11,828 nt of DNA. Origin: Candidatus Gastranaerophilales bacterium. GTDB taxonomy: Bacteria; Cyanobacteriota; Vampirovibrionia; Gastranaerophilales; Gastranaerophilaceae. Under the pieces are notes generated by a model. It was not told the origin of the DNA. It did not search any database and saw only the letters and a program-made list of their open reading frames with translations. Below, piece by piece: positions 1-7,117 of this stretch. Location of the stretch: assembly GCA_003150395.1 (NCBI GenBank), contig QAMI01000017.1, positions 1-11,828 on the forward strand. The letters are read 5' to 3'. Within the stretch, counting starts at the first letter, position 1. Each line of letters starts with the position of its first letter. A program made the translations under genes and the position numbers.

Positions 1-65
1 GCAATTTAGAACAAATTCAAACGGAGAAATCCACAATAGTTAATTTTAAACTAGGAGATTAAAAC

Positions 66-1034
66 ATGGAATTAAAAATCAAATGCGTTAATACCACAAC
101 AAGTTCAGACGGCTCACAATACGGAAAATTCGTAATCGAACCGTTGGAAAAAGGTTTCGGAACAACAATCGGAAACTCTTTGAGACGTGTATTGCTTTCA
201 AGCCTGGAAGGAACAGCTGTTACTTCCGCAAGAATTGAAGGGATTACGCACGAATACACTGCAATTCCGGGTGTATTAGAAGATGTTATCGACGTTATGT
301 TGAACCTTAAAGGACTTGTGGTAAAAACCGATTCTAAAGAAGCTCAACACTTAAGAATAGATATTGATCGCCCGGGTGCAGTTCTTGCAAGCGATATACA
401 GCTTCCGGCAGGCGTTAAAGTTGTTAACCCTGACTGGTTAATCTGTACAGTAGCAGACGGCGGCAGCTTCCACGCTGACGTAATTGTTGAAACAGGCAAA
501 GGCTACATCGCAAATGATGTTCCAAGAGAATCAAAAGGCGCATCAATCGATGTATTGCCGATTGACGCAACATTTATGCCTATCAAACGCGTAAGCTACA
601 ACGTTGAAAACACCCGTGTAGGTGATTCAATCGATTTCGATAAATTGACTCTTGAAATCTGGTCAAACGGTTCAATTGAAGTAACAACAGCTTTAAGCCA
701 GGCTTCAAACCTTTTAATTGACCACTTTATGCAAATATCAGCAATCACAGGCCAACCGGTGATTGCACCTTCTATAAACGTAGAAGAAACTTCTCAAGAT
801 GATGCAAGTGTTCCTTCAATGACAATTGAAGAACTAGAACTTTCTGTAAGAGCATATAACTGCCTTAAACGCGCAAGCATTAACTCAATGGCAGAGTTGC
901 TTAAGAAATCAGAACACGATTTGCTGAATATCAAAAACTTCGGCAAAAAATCTTCTGACGAAGTAATTGAAAGACTTCACCATTTTGGTTTAGACCTTGC
1001 TCCAAATCCGGAAATCGAAGAGGAAATAGGTTAA
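66..1034 (+). CDS. rpoA: DNA-directed RNA polymerase subunit alpha
   Basis: The alpha subunit dimerises to nucleate assembly of RNA polymerase, and its C-terminal domain contacts UP elements and activators. The 322-residue product is full length. The N-terminal domain covers about residues 1-230 and includes the family motif GNSLRRVLLSSLEG. A linker follows, and the C-terminal domain runs from about residue 252 to 315, with the LELSVRAYNCLKRA and IKNFGKKSSDEV helix-hairpin-helix segments. The ATG is preceded by AGGAG at 53-57, eight bases upstream, which fixes the start. It is the first complete gene of a run that continues with rplQ, truA, rplM and rpsI, matching the end of the bacterial alpha operon. 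The 187-base gap to rplQ is unusually large for this operon and holds a structured element. Identification is secure. Confidence 0.98.
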   Translation: MELKIKCVNTTTSSDGSQYGKFVIEPLEKGFGTTIGNSLRRVLLSSLEGTAVTSARIEGITHEYTAIPGVLEDVIDVMLNLKGLVVKTDSKEAQHLRIDIDRPGAVLASDIQLPAGVKVVNPDWLICTVADGGSFHADVIVETGKGYIANDVPRESKGASIDVLPIDATFMPIKRVSYNVENTRVGDSIDFDKLTLEIWSNGSIEVTTALSQASNLLIDHFMQISAITGQPVIAPSINVEETSQDDASVPSMTIEELELSVRAYNCLKRASINSMAELLKKSEHDLLNIKNFGKKSSDEVIERLHHFGLDLAPNPEIEEEIG

Positions 1035-1161
1035 TGGATTTTCGGCAGGGTGTAGTGAGCGACAGCGAATGAAACCCGTCACTTCCAAAGCTCCGGAGTG
1101 AGCGGTTAAATTCCAAAGGAATTTTAATCGAACGCAAGGAGTTGGAGAGCCAAATAATCCA
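1035..1161 (+). repeat. structured repeat-like element between rpoA and rplQ
   Basis: This element starts at the base after the rpoA stop codon and is richer in G+C than the rest of the spacer. Its ends form an imperfect inverted repeat: TGGATTTTCGGC at 1035-1046 against GCCAAATAATCCA at 1149-1161. Inside are three possible stems: GGGT/ACCC (1048-1051 with 1074-1077), CACTTCC/GGAGTG (1080-1086 with 1095-1100, one bulged T), and AAATTCC/GGAATTT (1108-1114 with 1118-1124, three-base loop). No open frame of note crosses it. It could be a MITE-like dispersed repeat or a structured RNA within the operon mRNA. Copy number in the genome is unknown from this window. Confidence 0.5.
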
Positions 1162-1221
1162 AGAAGCACTTTTCATTAAAATAAACAATAATAATTACAA
1201 TAAATTATAAAGGACAAAAAA

Positions 1222-1650
1222 ATGAGACACATGACAAAAAAACATACGCTTGGCAAAGCAAAAGACCAAAGAGATGCTCTTTTGCGCTCATTAGCGACTG
1301 AACTTTTTGTACACGGTGAAATCAAAACAACAATGGCTCGTGCAAAAGCTTTGAGACCATATGCTGAAGAAATTATCACCCTTGCAAAAAAAGGCGACCT
1401 TCATGCTATACGCCAGGCAGCAAGACACATCTACAATAAAGAAACCGGCAAATTCATGGATTTGACAACCGGTGAAGTATTTGAAGCACCAGTTGCAGAT
1501 AAAAAATTAGCACCACAAACAGTGTTAAGAAAATTATTTGTAATAATCTCAAAACAATACTCTGACCGTAAAGGCGGCTATACAAGAATTTTCCGTTTAC
1601 CGCCACGCCGCGGAGACGCTTCAGAAATGGCTTTAATCCAATTGGTGTAA
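1222..1650 (+). CDS. rplQ: 50S ribosomal protein L17
   Basis: L17 is a component of the large ribosomal subunit. The product has 142 residues and starts MRHMTKKHTLGKAKDQR. The family core RSLATELFVHGEIKTT follows, and the C-terminus has RKGGYTRIFRLPPRRGD and a final EMALIQLV that recalls cyanobacterial L17. Most bacterial L17 proteins have about 115-130 residues. The extra length here is an insertion of roughly 24 residues at about positions 74-97, which contains FMDLTTGEVFEAP, between the helix ending HIYNK and the helix beginning TVLRKLF. AAGGA at 1210-1214 sits seven bases before the ATG; a second in-frame ATG three codons later is less likely. It follows rpoA after the structured spacer and is followed by truA after six bases. 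Confidence 0.97.
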   Translation: MRHMTKKHTLGKAKDQRDALLRSLATELFVHGEIKTTMARAKALRPYAEEIITLAKKGDLHAIRQAARHIYNKETGKFMDLTTGEVFEAPVADKKLAPQTVLRKLFVIISKQYSDRKGGYTRIFRLPPRRGDASEMALIQLV

Positions 1651-1656
1651 GCCAAA

Positions 1657-2430
1657 ATGAAATACGCTTTAAAAGTCCGCTATATCGGGAAAAACTACCA
1701 TGGCAGCCAAATTCAGTTTGAAAACGGTGTCGAAATAGAAAAACCGACAATACAAGGGATTTTAGAAAAAGCAATTTGCACAGTGACAGGTGACAAAATC
1801 ACCGAAACAAATAAAAGACCGATAAAAACAGTCTTTTCCGGCAGAACTGATAAAGGTGTCAATTCAAAAGGACAGGTATTTCATTTCAAAACAGATAAAC
1901 ATATTGTTGCTTCAAAGTTTGTCTATTCAGTAAATGAAATCCTTCCTCCAGACATCTCAATCAGAGACTTGGAAGTTGTTGATGAAGAATTTCACGCACA
2001 GAAATCGGCAAAACGCAGATATTATCGTTATGAATTTATTAACAGACGAAACAAAGATGCGTTTGACGGCGATTTGCCAAGGGTGAAGTATGAAATCAAT
2101 ATTGAAAGAATGCAGAAATCTCTGAATTATCTTCTGGGAGAACATGATTTTTCAAGTTTTAAAAGCTCCGGGACGCTAAACCCAAGCACAGTCTGTTTTA
2201 TCGAAAAAGCCGAGTGTAAACAACTCGGAGATGACAGGGTTGTTATTGATATTATAGGAAATAGGTTTCTATATAATATGGTAAGAACAATTGTCGGAAC
2301 CCTTTTAGAAATAGAAGGGCATAATCTGCCTCCTGAACATATGAAAAATGTTCTCGAAGCAAAAGACCGCAGAAAAGCGGGACAAACAGCCAGCCCCTAC
2401 GGGCTGACCTTAATAGAAGTACAATACTAA
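1657..2430 (+). CDS. truA: tRNA pseudouridine(38-40) synthase TruA
   Basis: TruA converts uridines 38, 39 and 40 in the anticodon arm of tRNAs to pseudouridine. The 257-residue product has the family's usual length. The catalytic aspartate lies in SGRTDKGV (Asp65). The motif continues VNSKGQVFHF, where most relatives have VHAxGQV. Further family segments are YYRYEF near residue 120, the LGEHDFSSF segment near 157-165, and FLYNMVRTIVGTLLEI near 205-220. The gene begins six bases after the rplQ stop with no clear Shine-Dalgarno sequence, so its translation is probably coupled to rplQ. truA between rplQ and rplM-rpsI is a common order in bacteria. Confidence 0.95.
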   Translation: MKYALKVRYIGKNYHGSQIQFENGVEIEKPTIQGILEKAICTVTGDKITETNKRPIKTVFSGRTDKGVNSKGQVFHFKTDKHIVASKFVYSVNEILPPDISIRDLEVVDEEFHAQKSAKRRYYRYEFINRRNKDAFDGDLPRVKYEINIERMQKSLNYLLGEHDFSSFKSSGTLNPSTVCFIEKAECKQLGDDRVVIDIIGNRFLYNMVRTIVGTLLEIEGHNLPPEHMKNVLEAKDRRKAGQTASPYGLTLIEVQY

Positions 2431-2454
2431 AATTAATAAAATGGAGACATTAGC

Positions 2455-2895
2455 ATGAAGACTTATTCAGCAAAACCTCTAGAAGTTGAAAGAAAGTGGT
2501 ATCTGATTGATGCAGACGGCGAAATTCTCGGACGTTTAGCAGTTAGAATCGCTGAAATTTTAAGAGGCAAAAACAAACCTGAATACACACCTAATGTTGA
2601 TACTGGCGATTTCGTTGTAGTAATCAACGCAGACAAAATTCGTGTAACAGGCAAAAAAGAAACTGATAAAATTTACTTACACCACACCGGCTATCCCGGC
2701 GGATTGAAAAGCGCAAGCTTTAAAGAGTTAATGGAAAAAGATGCAACTCTTGCAATAGAAAAAGCAGTTAAAGGTATGCTTCCGCACAACACACTTGGCG
2801 CGCAGCAGTTAACTAAATTAAAAATCTATGCAGGCAGCGAACATCCGCACGCAGCTCAAAAACCCATCGTGTTGGAAAAGGAAGGGGGTAAATAA
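2455..2895 (+). CDS. rplM: 50S ribosomal protein L13
   Basis: L13 is an early-assembly protein of the large ribosomal subunit. The product has 146 residues, as expected for the family. Recognisable parts are the N-terminal ERKWYLIDADGEILGRLA, the central KPEYTPNVDTGDFVVVINA, and the C-terminal signature MLPHNTLGAQQLTKLKIYAG followed by SEHPHAAQKP. GGAG at 2443-2446 precedes the ATG by eight bases. The stop codon TAA shares one base with the ATG of rpsI (TAATG), the usual tight rplM-rpsI pairing, so the two are co-transcribed and probably translationally coupled. Confidence 0.98.
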   Translation: MKTYSAKPLEVERKWYLIDADGEILGRLAVRIAEILRGKNKPEYTPNVDTGDFVVVINADKIRVTGKKETDKIYLHHTGYPGGLKSASFKELMEKDATLAIEKAVKGMLPHNTLGAQQLTKLKIYAGSEHPHAAQKPIVLEKEGGK

Positions 2896-3287
2896 TGGCA
2901 GAAGAAATTATGGCAACAGGCCGCAGAAAAACCTCTATCGCAGTGGTAAAATTAGTTAAAGGCAAAGGCAGAATTTTTGTTAACGGTAAAACTTTGAAAG
3001 AATATATCGGCAACAGACCTGCAATTGAAATGTTGGTTTACAGACCGCTTGTATTAACTGACAACCAGGAAAAATACGATGTTCGTGTAAAAGCAGTCGG
3101 CGGCGGAATCGTTGCTCAATGCGGCGCAATCAGACATGGTATTTCAAGAGCGCTTGTAAAATCAAATGAAGAATACAGAAACGTACTTCGTTTGGAAGGA
3201 TTGTTAACACGTGACCCGCGCGTTAAAGAACGTAAAAAATACGGACGTAAACGTGCAAGAAAACGTTTCCAATTCTCAAAACGCTAA
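2895..3287 (+). CDS. rpsI: 30S ribosomal protein S9
   Basis: S9 belongs to the small ribosomal subunit, and its basic C-terminal tail reaches toward the tRNA in the P site. The 130-residue product has the family signature GGGIVAQCGAIRHGISRAL at about residues 74-92 and ends in the expected basic tail, KKYGRKRARKRFQFSKR. The start overlaps the rplM stop by one base, with a purine-rich GGAAGGGGG stretch just upstream at 2880-2888 serving as ribosome binding site. A second methionine at residue 6 (MATGRRKT) would give the more usual N-terminus but lacks its own obvious ribosome binding site. It is the last gene of the ribosomal run and is followed by a strong terminator. Confidence 0.98.
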   Translation: MAEEIMATGRRKTSIAVVKLVKGKGRIFVNGKTLKEYIGNRPAIEMLVYRPLVLTDNQEKYDVRVKAVGGGIVAQCGAIRHGISRALVKSNEEYRNVLRLEGLLTRDPRVKERKKYGRKRARKRFQFSKR

Positions 3288-3294
3288 GATTTAT

Positions 3295-3328
3295 CAAAAA
3301 AGCTTTCGGAATTCCGAAAGCTTTTTTT
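3295..3328. terminator. bidirectional intrinsic terminator after rpsI
   Basis: AGCTTTCGG at 3301-3309, a four-base AATT loop and CCGAAAGCT at 3314-3322 form a perfect nine-base-pair stem. An A run on the left and a T run on the right extend it. Because it is T-tailed on both strands, it can end the ribosomal operon on the plus strand and the prepilin-like gene on the minus strand, whose stop codon is at 3395. Confidence 0.9.
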
Positions 3329-3394
3329 AATGTTTAATTTTCTAAATGAATATCATTGCCAAATAAGAGCCAACCAGCATTTCTTTTAAATTAT

Positions 3395-4144
3395 TTACTT
3401 ATATATTTCCTTAATCATATTTTGAGAACTTATGCCACCTTTTTCTACAAAGTTTTGGCCAGTGCCTCTAACAATAACTCCAGATTTGACAGCTTCTCGA
3501 TATCGTTCAAATACAAATAAATCATATCCCCATTTATTAGGACCTTTTTTACCATTAATATCAATCATAAATAATATAAACTCTTTACTATACAAAACTA
3601 TAATTGTACCATCTTCTAATACGTAAGCAAAATTATTATTGAATAAACTATTTTTTGAAAAACCACTATATGAATTGTTTATAAAATTATCTAAATCATC
3701 CTTATCCCACCCAGGATTATTTTGCAGATAAACCTCTTCAAGTCCTTTGTATTCAGGAATACAACCTTTCGATAATGCATTTCCATAACAAACATTTATC
3801 GTATTAAGATTTTTTTCGACATACTCCCGTAATAACTTACAATCCCAATTTTTTTCATAACCATAGTGACAACCAAACAAATCCCCATAATCAGCTTCAG
3901 CTTTTAAAAATACTTGTGTGATTGTATTGTAAGCTTTTTTAAATTGCTGCTTGCGTACATAGAAATCACACTTACTGATAATAGCAGGTAAGGTCATCGC
4001 TGCAATCACACCAATTATACCAAGCGTTATCAGAACCTCAGATAAAGTGAAAGCATTTTTTTTAATAAAACACAAAGCTTTTAAAACAGCTAAAAACCCT
4101 GCAGGAGCGTCATTTTTGGGTGCCCCCCCCCCCCTGAAATTCAA
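3395..4144 (-). CDS. prepilin-like protein, probably phase-variable and OFF in this sequence
   Basis: The protein carries a type IV prepilin/pseudopilin N-terminus. The predicted prepilin peptidase site is KKNA|FTLSE, with Glu at +5 and a hydrophobic helix EVLITLGIIGVIAAMTLP. A polar body follows, ending in a segment typical of these pseudopilins, MIDINGKKGPNKWGYDLF. It should be an inner-membrane pseudopilin of a type IV pilus or type II secretion-like machine. The open frame to 4144 has only a TTG start without a ribosome binding site. The credible start is ATG at 4155-4157, with GGAGGAG at 4162-4168, but a run of 12 G at 4123-4134 puts that ATG one base out of frame. With 11 (or 8, or 14) G the two frames join, giving about 253 residues. 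An internal TTG just before CFIKKNAF is a weaker alternative start. The specific role of the protein is unknown. Confidence 0.8.
   Translation of the reverse strand: MNFRGGGAPKNDAPAGFLAVLKALCFIKKNAFTLSEVLITLGIIGVIAAMTLPAIISKCDFYVRKQQFKKAYNTITQVFLKAEADYGDLFGCHYGYEKNWDCKLLREYVEKNLNTINVCYGNALSKGCIPEYKGLEEVYLQNNPGWDKDDLDNFINNSYSGFSKNSLFNNNFAYVLEDGTIIVLYSKEFILFMIDINGKKGPNKWGYDLFVFERYREAVKSGVIVRGTGQNFVEKGGISSQNMIKEIYK
4123..4134 (-). repeat. homopolymer tract (12 G on the coding strand) in the prepilin-like gene
   Basis: Twelve C on the plus strand, read as G in the gene, lie eight codons after the ATG at 4155-4157. Translations of both strands across the tract agree on 12 bases. From that ATG the present frame encodes only MQTIIEFQGGGGTQK and then stops at 4110-4112. 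Loss of one G or gain of two restores the prepilin frame. The position and length are those of a slipped-strand contingency tract; an assembly error in the run is the main alternative. Confidence 0.8.
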
Positions 4145-4154
4145 TTATAGTCTG

Positions 4155-4168
4155 CATTTTGCTCCTCC
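4155..4168 (-). promoter_or_regulatory. Shine-Dalgarno and ATG of the prepilin-like gene
   Basis: On the minus strand GGAGGAG (4162-4168) is followed after four bases by ATG (4157-4155). This is one of the strongest ribosome binding sites in the window. It leads into a 15-codon frame that closes just after the G tract, which argues that this ATG is the true start of the frame-broken gene. Confidence 0.75.
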
Positions 4169-4202
4169 ATATTCCATTAAACAGCTTATTATTTATGGAA
4201 TT

Positions 4203-4231
4203 ATTATAACAAAAGTTTTAAAATTATGCAA
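4203..4231 (-). promoter_or_regulatory. sigma70-type promoter for the prepilin-like gene
   Basis: On the minus strand TTGCAT (4231-4226) and TATAAT (4208-4203) are separated by 17 bases. Transcription would start near 4196, leaving about 40 bases of leader before the ATG at 4157. The consensus -10 and ideal spacing make this a good candidate. Confidence 0.65.
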
Positions 4232-4244
4232 ATACTAAAATATC

Positions 4245-4273
4245 TTGACTTTTCACCCTCTTAAGACGACAAT
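4245..4273 (+). promoter_or_regulatory. possible promoter for the gcv genes
   Basis: TTGACT (4245-4250) is followed after 17 bases by GACAAT (4268-4273). The -35 is good and the -10 is weak. The resulting start near 4280 would leave a leader of only about 11 bases that barely includes the AAGGGGG ribosome binding site (4280-4286). No glycine-riboswitch-like structure is visible between 4158 and 4290. Confidence 0.3.
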
Positions 4274-4290
4274 TATCTCAAGGGGGTATT

Positions 4291-5394
4291 ATGACAAAAG
4301 AGACTTTTTTACACGACAAACATATTCAACTGGGCGCCAGAATGGTTGACTTCGCAGGCTGGCACATGCCAGTTCAGTATACATCAATTATTGAAGAACA
4401 TAAAACAGTGCGAGAAAATGTCGGACTTTTTGATGTTTCACACATGGGCGAAGTGTTTGTTTCAGGAAAAGATTCTCTTGAGTTTTTAAACAAAATCGTA
4501 CCGCAGGATATTTCAAAATTAGCTTACGAAAAAGCCGTTTATTGCCAGCTTCCAAATAAGAAAGGCGGTTTAATTGACGACTTAATTATTTATAAACTCG
4601 GACTTCTTGAATATCTGATAATTTGCAATGCGTCACGAATTGACGAAGATTTAAACTGGATGGTAAGAAATTCAAAAGGCTTTGATGTCAAAATCGACAA
4701 CCAGTCGCACAATTACTCGCTTTTAGCCATTCAAGGCCCGAAAGCAGCAGAGCTTCTTCAAACAATGGGGCTTGAGACAAACCAGAATTCATTCACAATC
4801 CGCCCTGCAAAAGTTGCAGGCATAAAGCTTTTAGCTTCAAGAACCGGCTACACCGGCGAAGATGGATTTGAACTTCTTGTCGAAAACGAATTCAGCGAGG
4901 AACTTTTCGACAAAATTCTTGAGCACGGAAAACCTTTTGATATAAAACCAATCGGGCTCGGAGCAAGAGATACACTAAGATTAGAAGCCGCTCTGCACCT
5001 TTACGGCAATGATTTGGACGAAAACACAACCCCGATTGAAGCAGGGCTTTCCTGGTCAATCCCAAAGGACAAAACAGCTGATTACAACGGCAAAGAAGTA
5101 ATTATGGACCAAATTAAAAACGGTACTGGCAAAAAGCTTGTCGGACTTATTATGCAGGACAAAAGCATTGCCCGCCACGGATATGAAGTTTATATGAACG
5201 GTGAAAAAGCCGGAATTGTCACAAGCGGCGGAATTTCGCCGGTTTTAAATGCAAATATTGCACTTGCTTATATTAAAAATATTCAAAGTGCTTGCATTGG
5301 AGCAACCGTTCAGGTTATGATAAGGGAAAAATTACACGATGCAAAAATCGTTAAAAGACCTTTCATAACAAAAAGAAATATTGTAAAAATTTAA
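4291..5394 (+). CDS. gcvT: aminomethyltransferase, glycine cleavage system T-protein
   Basis: T-protein takes the aminomethyl group from lipoylated H-protein and releases ammonia, forming 5,10-methylene-tetrahydrofolate. The 367-residue length is usual for bacteria. Visible family segments are FAGWHMPVQY (21-30), LFDVSHMGE (46-54), the acidic GGLIDD containing the expected catalytic aspartate near residue 96, TGYTGEDGFE (185-194), GLGARDTLRLEA (222-233) and SGGISPVLNANIALAYI toward the C-terminus. AAGGGGG at 4280-4286 is the ribosome binding site. It is the first gene of gcvT-gcvH-gcvPA and lies 16 bases before gcvH, so the three should form one transcription unit. Confidence 0.96.
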   Translation: MTKETFLHDKHIQLGARMVDFAGWHMPVQYTSIIEEHKTVRENVGLFDVSHMGEVFVSGKDSLEFLNKIVPQDISKLAYEKAVYCQLPNKKGGLIDDLIIYKLGLLEYLIICNASRIDEDLNWMVRNSKGFDVKIDNQSHNYSLLAIQGPKAAELLQTMGLETNQNSFTIRPAKVAGIKLLASRTGYTGEDGFELLVENEFSEELFDKILEHGKPFDIKPIGLGARDTLRLEAALHLYGNDLDENTTPIEAGLSWSIPKDKTADYNGKEVIMDQIKNGTGKKLVGLIMQDKSIARHGYEVYMNGEKAGIVTSGGISPVLNANIALAYIKNIQSACIGATVQVMIREKLHDAKIVKRPFITKRNIVKI

Positions 5395-5410
5395 ATATAT
5401 AGGAGAAAAA

Positions 5411-5794
5411 ATGAGTATCACTGAAAAAATTTTATGTTCAAAATCTCACGAATTTATATATGAAGAAGAAGATGGGATTTATACAATAGGTTTGACGGAT
5501 TATGCAGTTGAGCAGCTTGGCGACATTGTATTTTTGGAACTTCCGGAAATTGGTGTTGAATTTAAAAAAGGCGAAACCTTCGCAACAATTGAATCAGTAA
5601 AAGCTGCAAGCGAAATTTACATGCCAATCAGCGGCAAGATTATTGAAGTTAACAGCGGCATTGTTGACACGCCCGAAACGTTGAACGAAGACTGCTACGA
5701 AAAAGGCTGGTTGGTAAAAGTTGAAAGAACCGGCAGTGACGCTGAATTAAACGATTTGATGGAGTACGAAGATTACAAAGAAGAATTAGAATAA
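5411..5794 (+). CDS. gcvH: glycine cleavage system H-protein
   Basis: H-protein carries the lipoyl arm that shuttles the aminomethyl intermediate from the P-protein to the T-protein. The 127-residue product has the standard fold markers: GLTDYAVEQLGDIVFLELPE, then the lipoylation site ETFATIESVKAASEIYMP with the modified lysine at residue 64, then SGKIIEVN, and the C-terminal ending NEDCYEKGWLVKV. AGGAG at 5401-5405 lies five bases before the ATG. Its stop overlaps the start of gcvPA by one base (TAATG), indicating translational coupling. Confidence 0.97.
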   Translation: MSITEKILCSKSHEFIYEEEDGIYTIGLTDYAVEQLGDIVFLELPEIGVEFKKGETFATIESVKAASEIYMPISGKIIEVNSGIVDTPETLNEDCYEKGWLVKVERTGSDAELNDLMEYEDYKEELE

Positions 5795-7038
5795 TGAAGA
5801 ATTTTTTAGTACATAATGAAAAAACAAAGTTCGAAATGCTTGATGCAATCGGATTAAAAACAGTTGAAGATTTATTCAGCCAAATTCCAGATGAAGCGCG
5901 TATGACAACACTGGATTTACCCAAAGCGTTAAGCGAAATGGAAACTCAAAAAGTTGTCAAAAGGCTTGCAAACAAAAACAAAACCGATTATATAAGTTTT
6001 TTAGGCGGGGGAGTTTATAATAAATTCATTCCCGCGTGCATAAACCAAATTGCGCAGCGGTTTGAATTTTTGACCGCTTACACGCCATATCAGGCTGAAA
6101 TTTCGCAGGGAACTTTGCAAATTATGTACGAATTCCAGACGATGATTTCGCGTCTTACAGGAATGGATATTTCAAACGCCACTGTTTATGACGGCGGAAC
6201 AGCCTGTGCCGAAGCGATTTTGATGGCGCGAAGAATTTCCAAAAAACAAAAAGCGCTAGTATCTGAAAACTTAAATCCTGAATACAAAAAAGTTATTGAT
6301 ACATATACATGGGCAAACGAAATTGAAATTGAATATTTCAACGAATTACCAAAAAACACGACGGATTATGCTTGCGTTTTGGTGCAGACTCCGGATTATT
6401 TCGGCGAAATAATTGATGTAAAACCAGTTGACACACTTTTAATTGTTTGCACTGATATTTCAACCCTTTCAATTCTCAAACCGCCGTCAGAATACGGTGC
6501 CGATATTGTAGTGGGCGATATTCAGACGCTTGGAATCCCTCAGGAATTCGGCGGACCGCATGCCGGCTTTATTGCCTGCCGTGAAAAATTTATGCGTCAG
6601 CTCCCCGGGCGTCTTGCCGGGCGGACGGTTGACGCTGACGGAAATCAGGCTTTCTGCCTGACAATTCAAACCCGCGAACAGCACATTAAACGAGAAAAAG
6701 CAACCAGCAATATCTGTTCAAATCAGGCTTTAATCGGACTTTGTGCAACTGCTTATTTAAGTCTGCTCGGTGAAAACGGATTTAAACAGGCCGGCTATCT
6801 GAGCGCAAAGCAGGCTCATAAATTGTCTGAAAAACTTTCACAAAAAGGAGTTCCGACATTAAATAAAAATTTCTTCAACGAATTTGTTATAGAAGTTCCA
6901 AATGCAGACAAATTTCTTGCAGCATTAAAACTTGCCGGCATTTTGGGCGGAATACAGCTTTCAGAAACACGGCTTCTTGTTGCAGCTACCGAAATGACGT
7001 CGGATGAAGATATTGAGAAATATATTCAGAATGTATAA
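5794..7038 (+). CDS. gcvPA: glycine dehydrogenase (decarboxylating) subunit 1, P-protein alpha
   Basis: This is the N-terminal half of the split glycine decarboxylase, the PLP enzyme that decarboxylates glycine and loads the aminomethyl group onto H-protein. The 414-residue product is a little shorter than the roughly 440-450 usual for GcvPA but appears complete. Motifs are FLGGGVYNKFIP (69-80), TAYTPYQAEISQGTLQ (94-109), FGGPHAG (252-258), LPGRLAGRT (270-278) and REQHIKREKATSNIC (294-308). It ends with the expected LLVAATEMTSDEDIEKY. The lysine that binds PLP belongs to subunit 2 (GcvPB), which is not present downstream: a convergent gene follows within 65 bases. A functional enzyme therefore needs gcvPB from elsewhere in the genome. 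Confidence 0.95.
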   Translation: MKNFLVHNEKTKFEMLDAIGLKTVEDLFSQIPDEARMTTLDLPKALSEMETQKVVKRLANKNKTDYISFLGGGVYNKFIPACINQIAQRFEFLTAYTPYQAEISQGTLQIMYEFQTMISRLTGMDISNATVYDGGTACAEAILMARRISKKQKALVSENLNPEYKKVIDTYTWANEIEIEYFNELPKNTTDYACVLVQTPDYFGEIIDVKPVDTLLIVCTDISTLSILKPPSEYGADIVVGDIQTLGIPQEFGGPHAGFIACREKFMRQLPGRLAGRTVDADGNQAFCLTIQTREQHIKREKATSNICSNQALIGLCATAYLSLLGENGFKQAGYLSAKQAHKLSEKLSQKGVPTLNKNFFNEFVIEVPNADKFLAALKLAGILGGIQLSETRLLVAATEMTSDEDIEKYIQNV

Positions 7039-7089
7039 CAGGGCAAAAGTTTAAGAATTTTTACCGGCGCCCGAAAATAAACAATAATT

Positions 7090-7117
7090 AAACAGGAGCT
7101 TTTTAAAGCTCCTGTTT
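7090..7117. terminator. hairpin between convergent gcvPA and GNAT genes
   Basis: AAACAGGAGCTTT (7090-7102), a two-base loop and AAAGCTCCTGTTT (7105-7117) form a perfect 13-base-pair stem. The stem encodes the last codons of the minus-strand acetyltransferase and its stop. T-rich tails are short on both sides, so it is probably a shared terminator for the two convergent units, though not a textbook one. Confidence 0.65.

Noticed and set aside
1..65. End of a coding gene upstream of rpoA
   Set aside because: Two frames are open until 43 and 62, but neither resembles the C-terminus of S4 or S11, the usual neighbours, so no partial gene is called.
931..1188. Minus-strand open frame over the rpoA end and the spacer
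   Set aside because: It is antisense to rpoA and to the structured element, with no recognisable protein features.
4047..4238. Plus-strand open frame through the C run
   Set aside because: It is antisense to the prepilin-like gene, starts with GTG without a ribosome binding site and reads low-complexity sequence.
4158..4290. Glycine riboswitch upstream of gcvT
   Set aside because: The spacer is AT-rich, holds the prepilin promoter and leader on the other strand, and shows no paired aptamer-like stems or expression platform.
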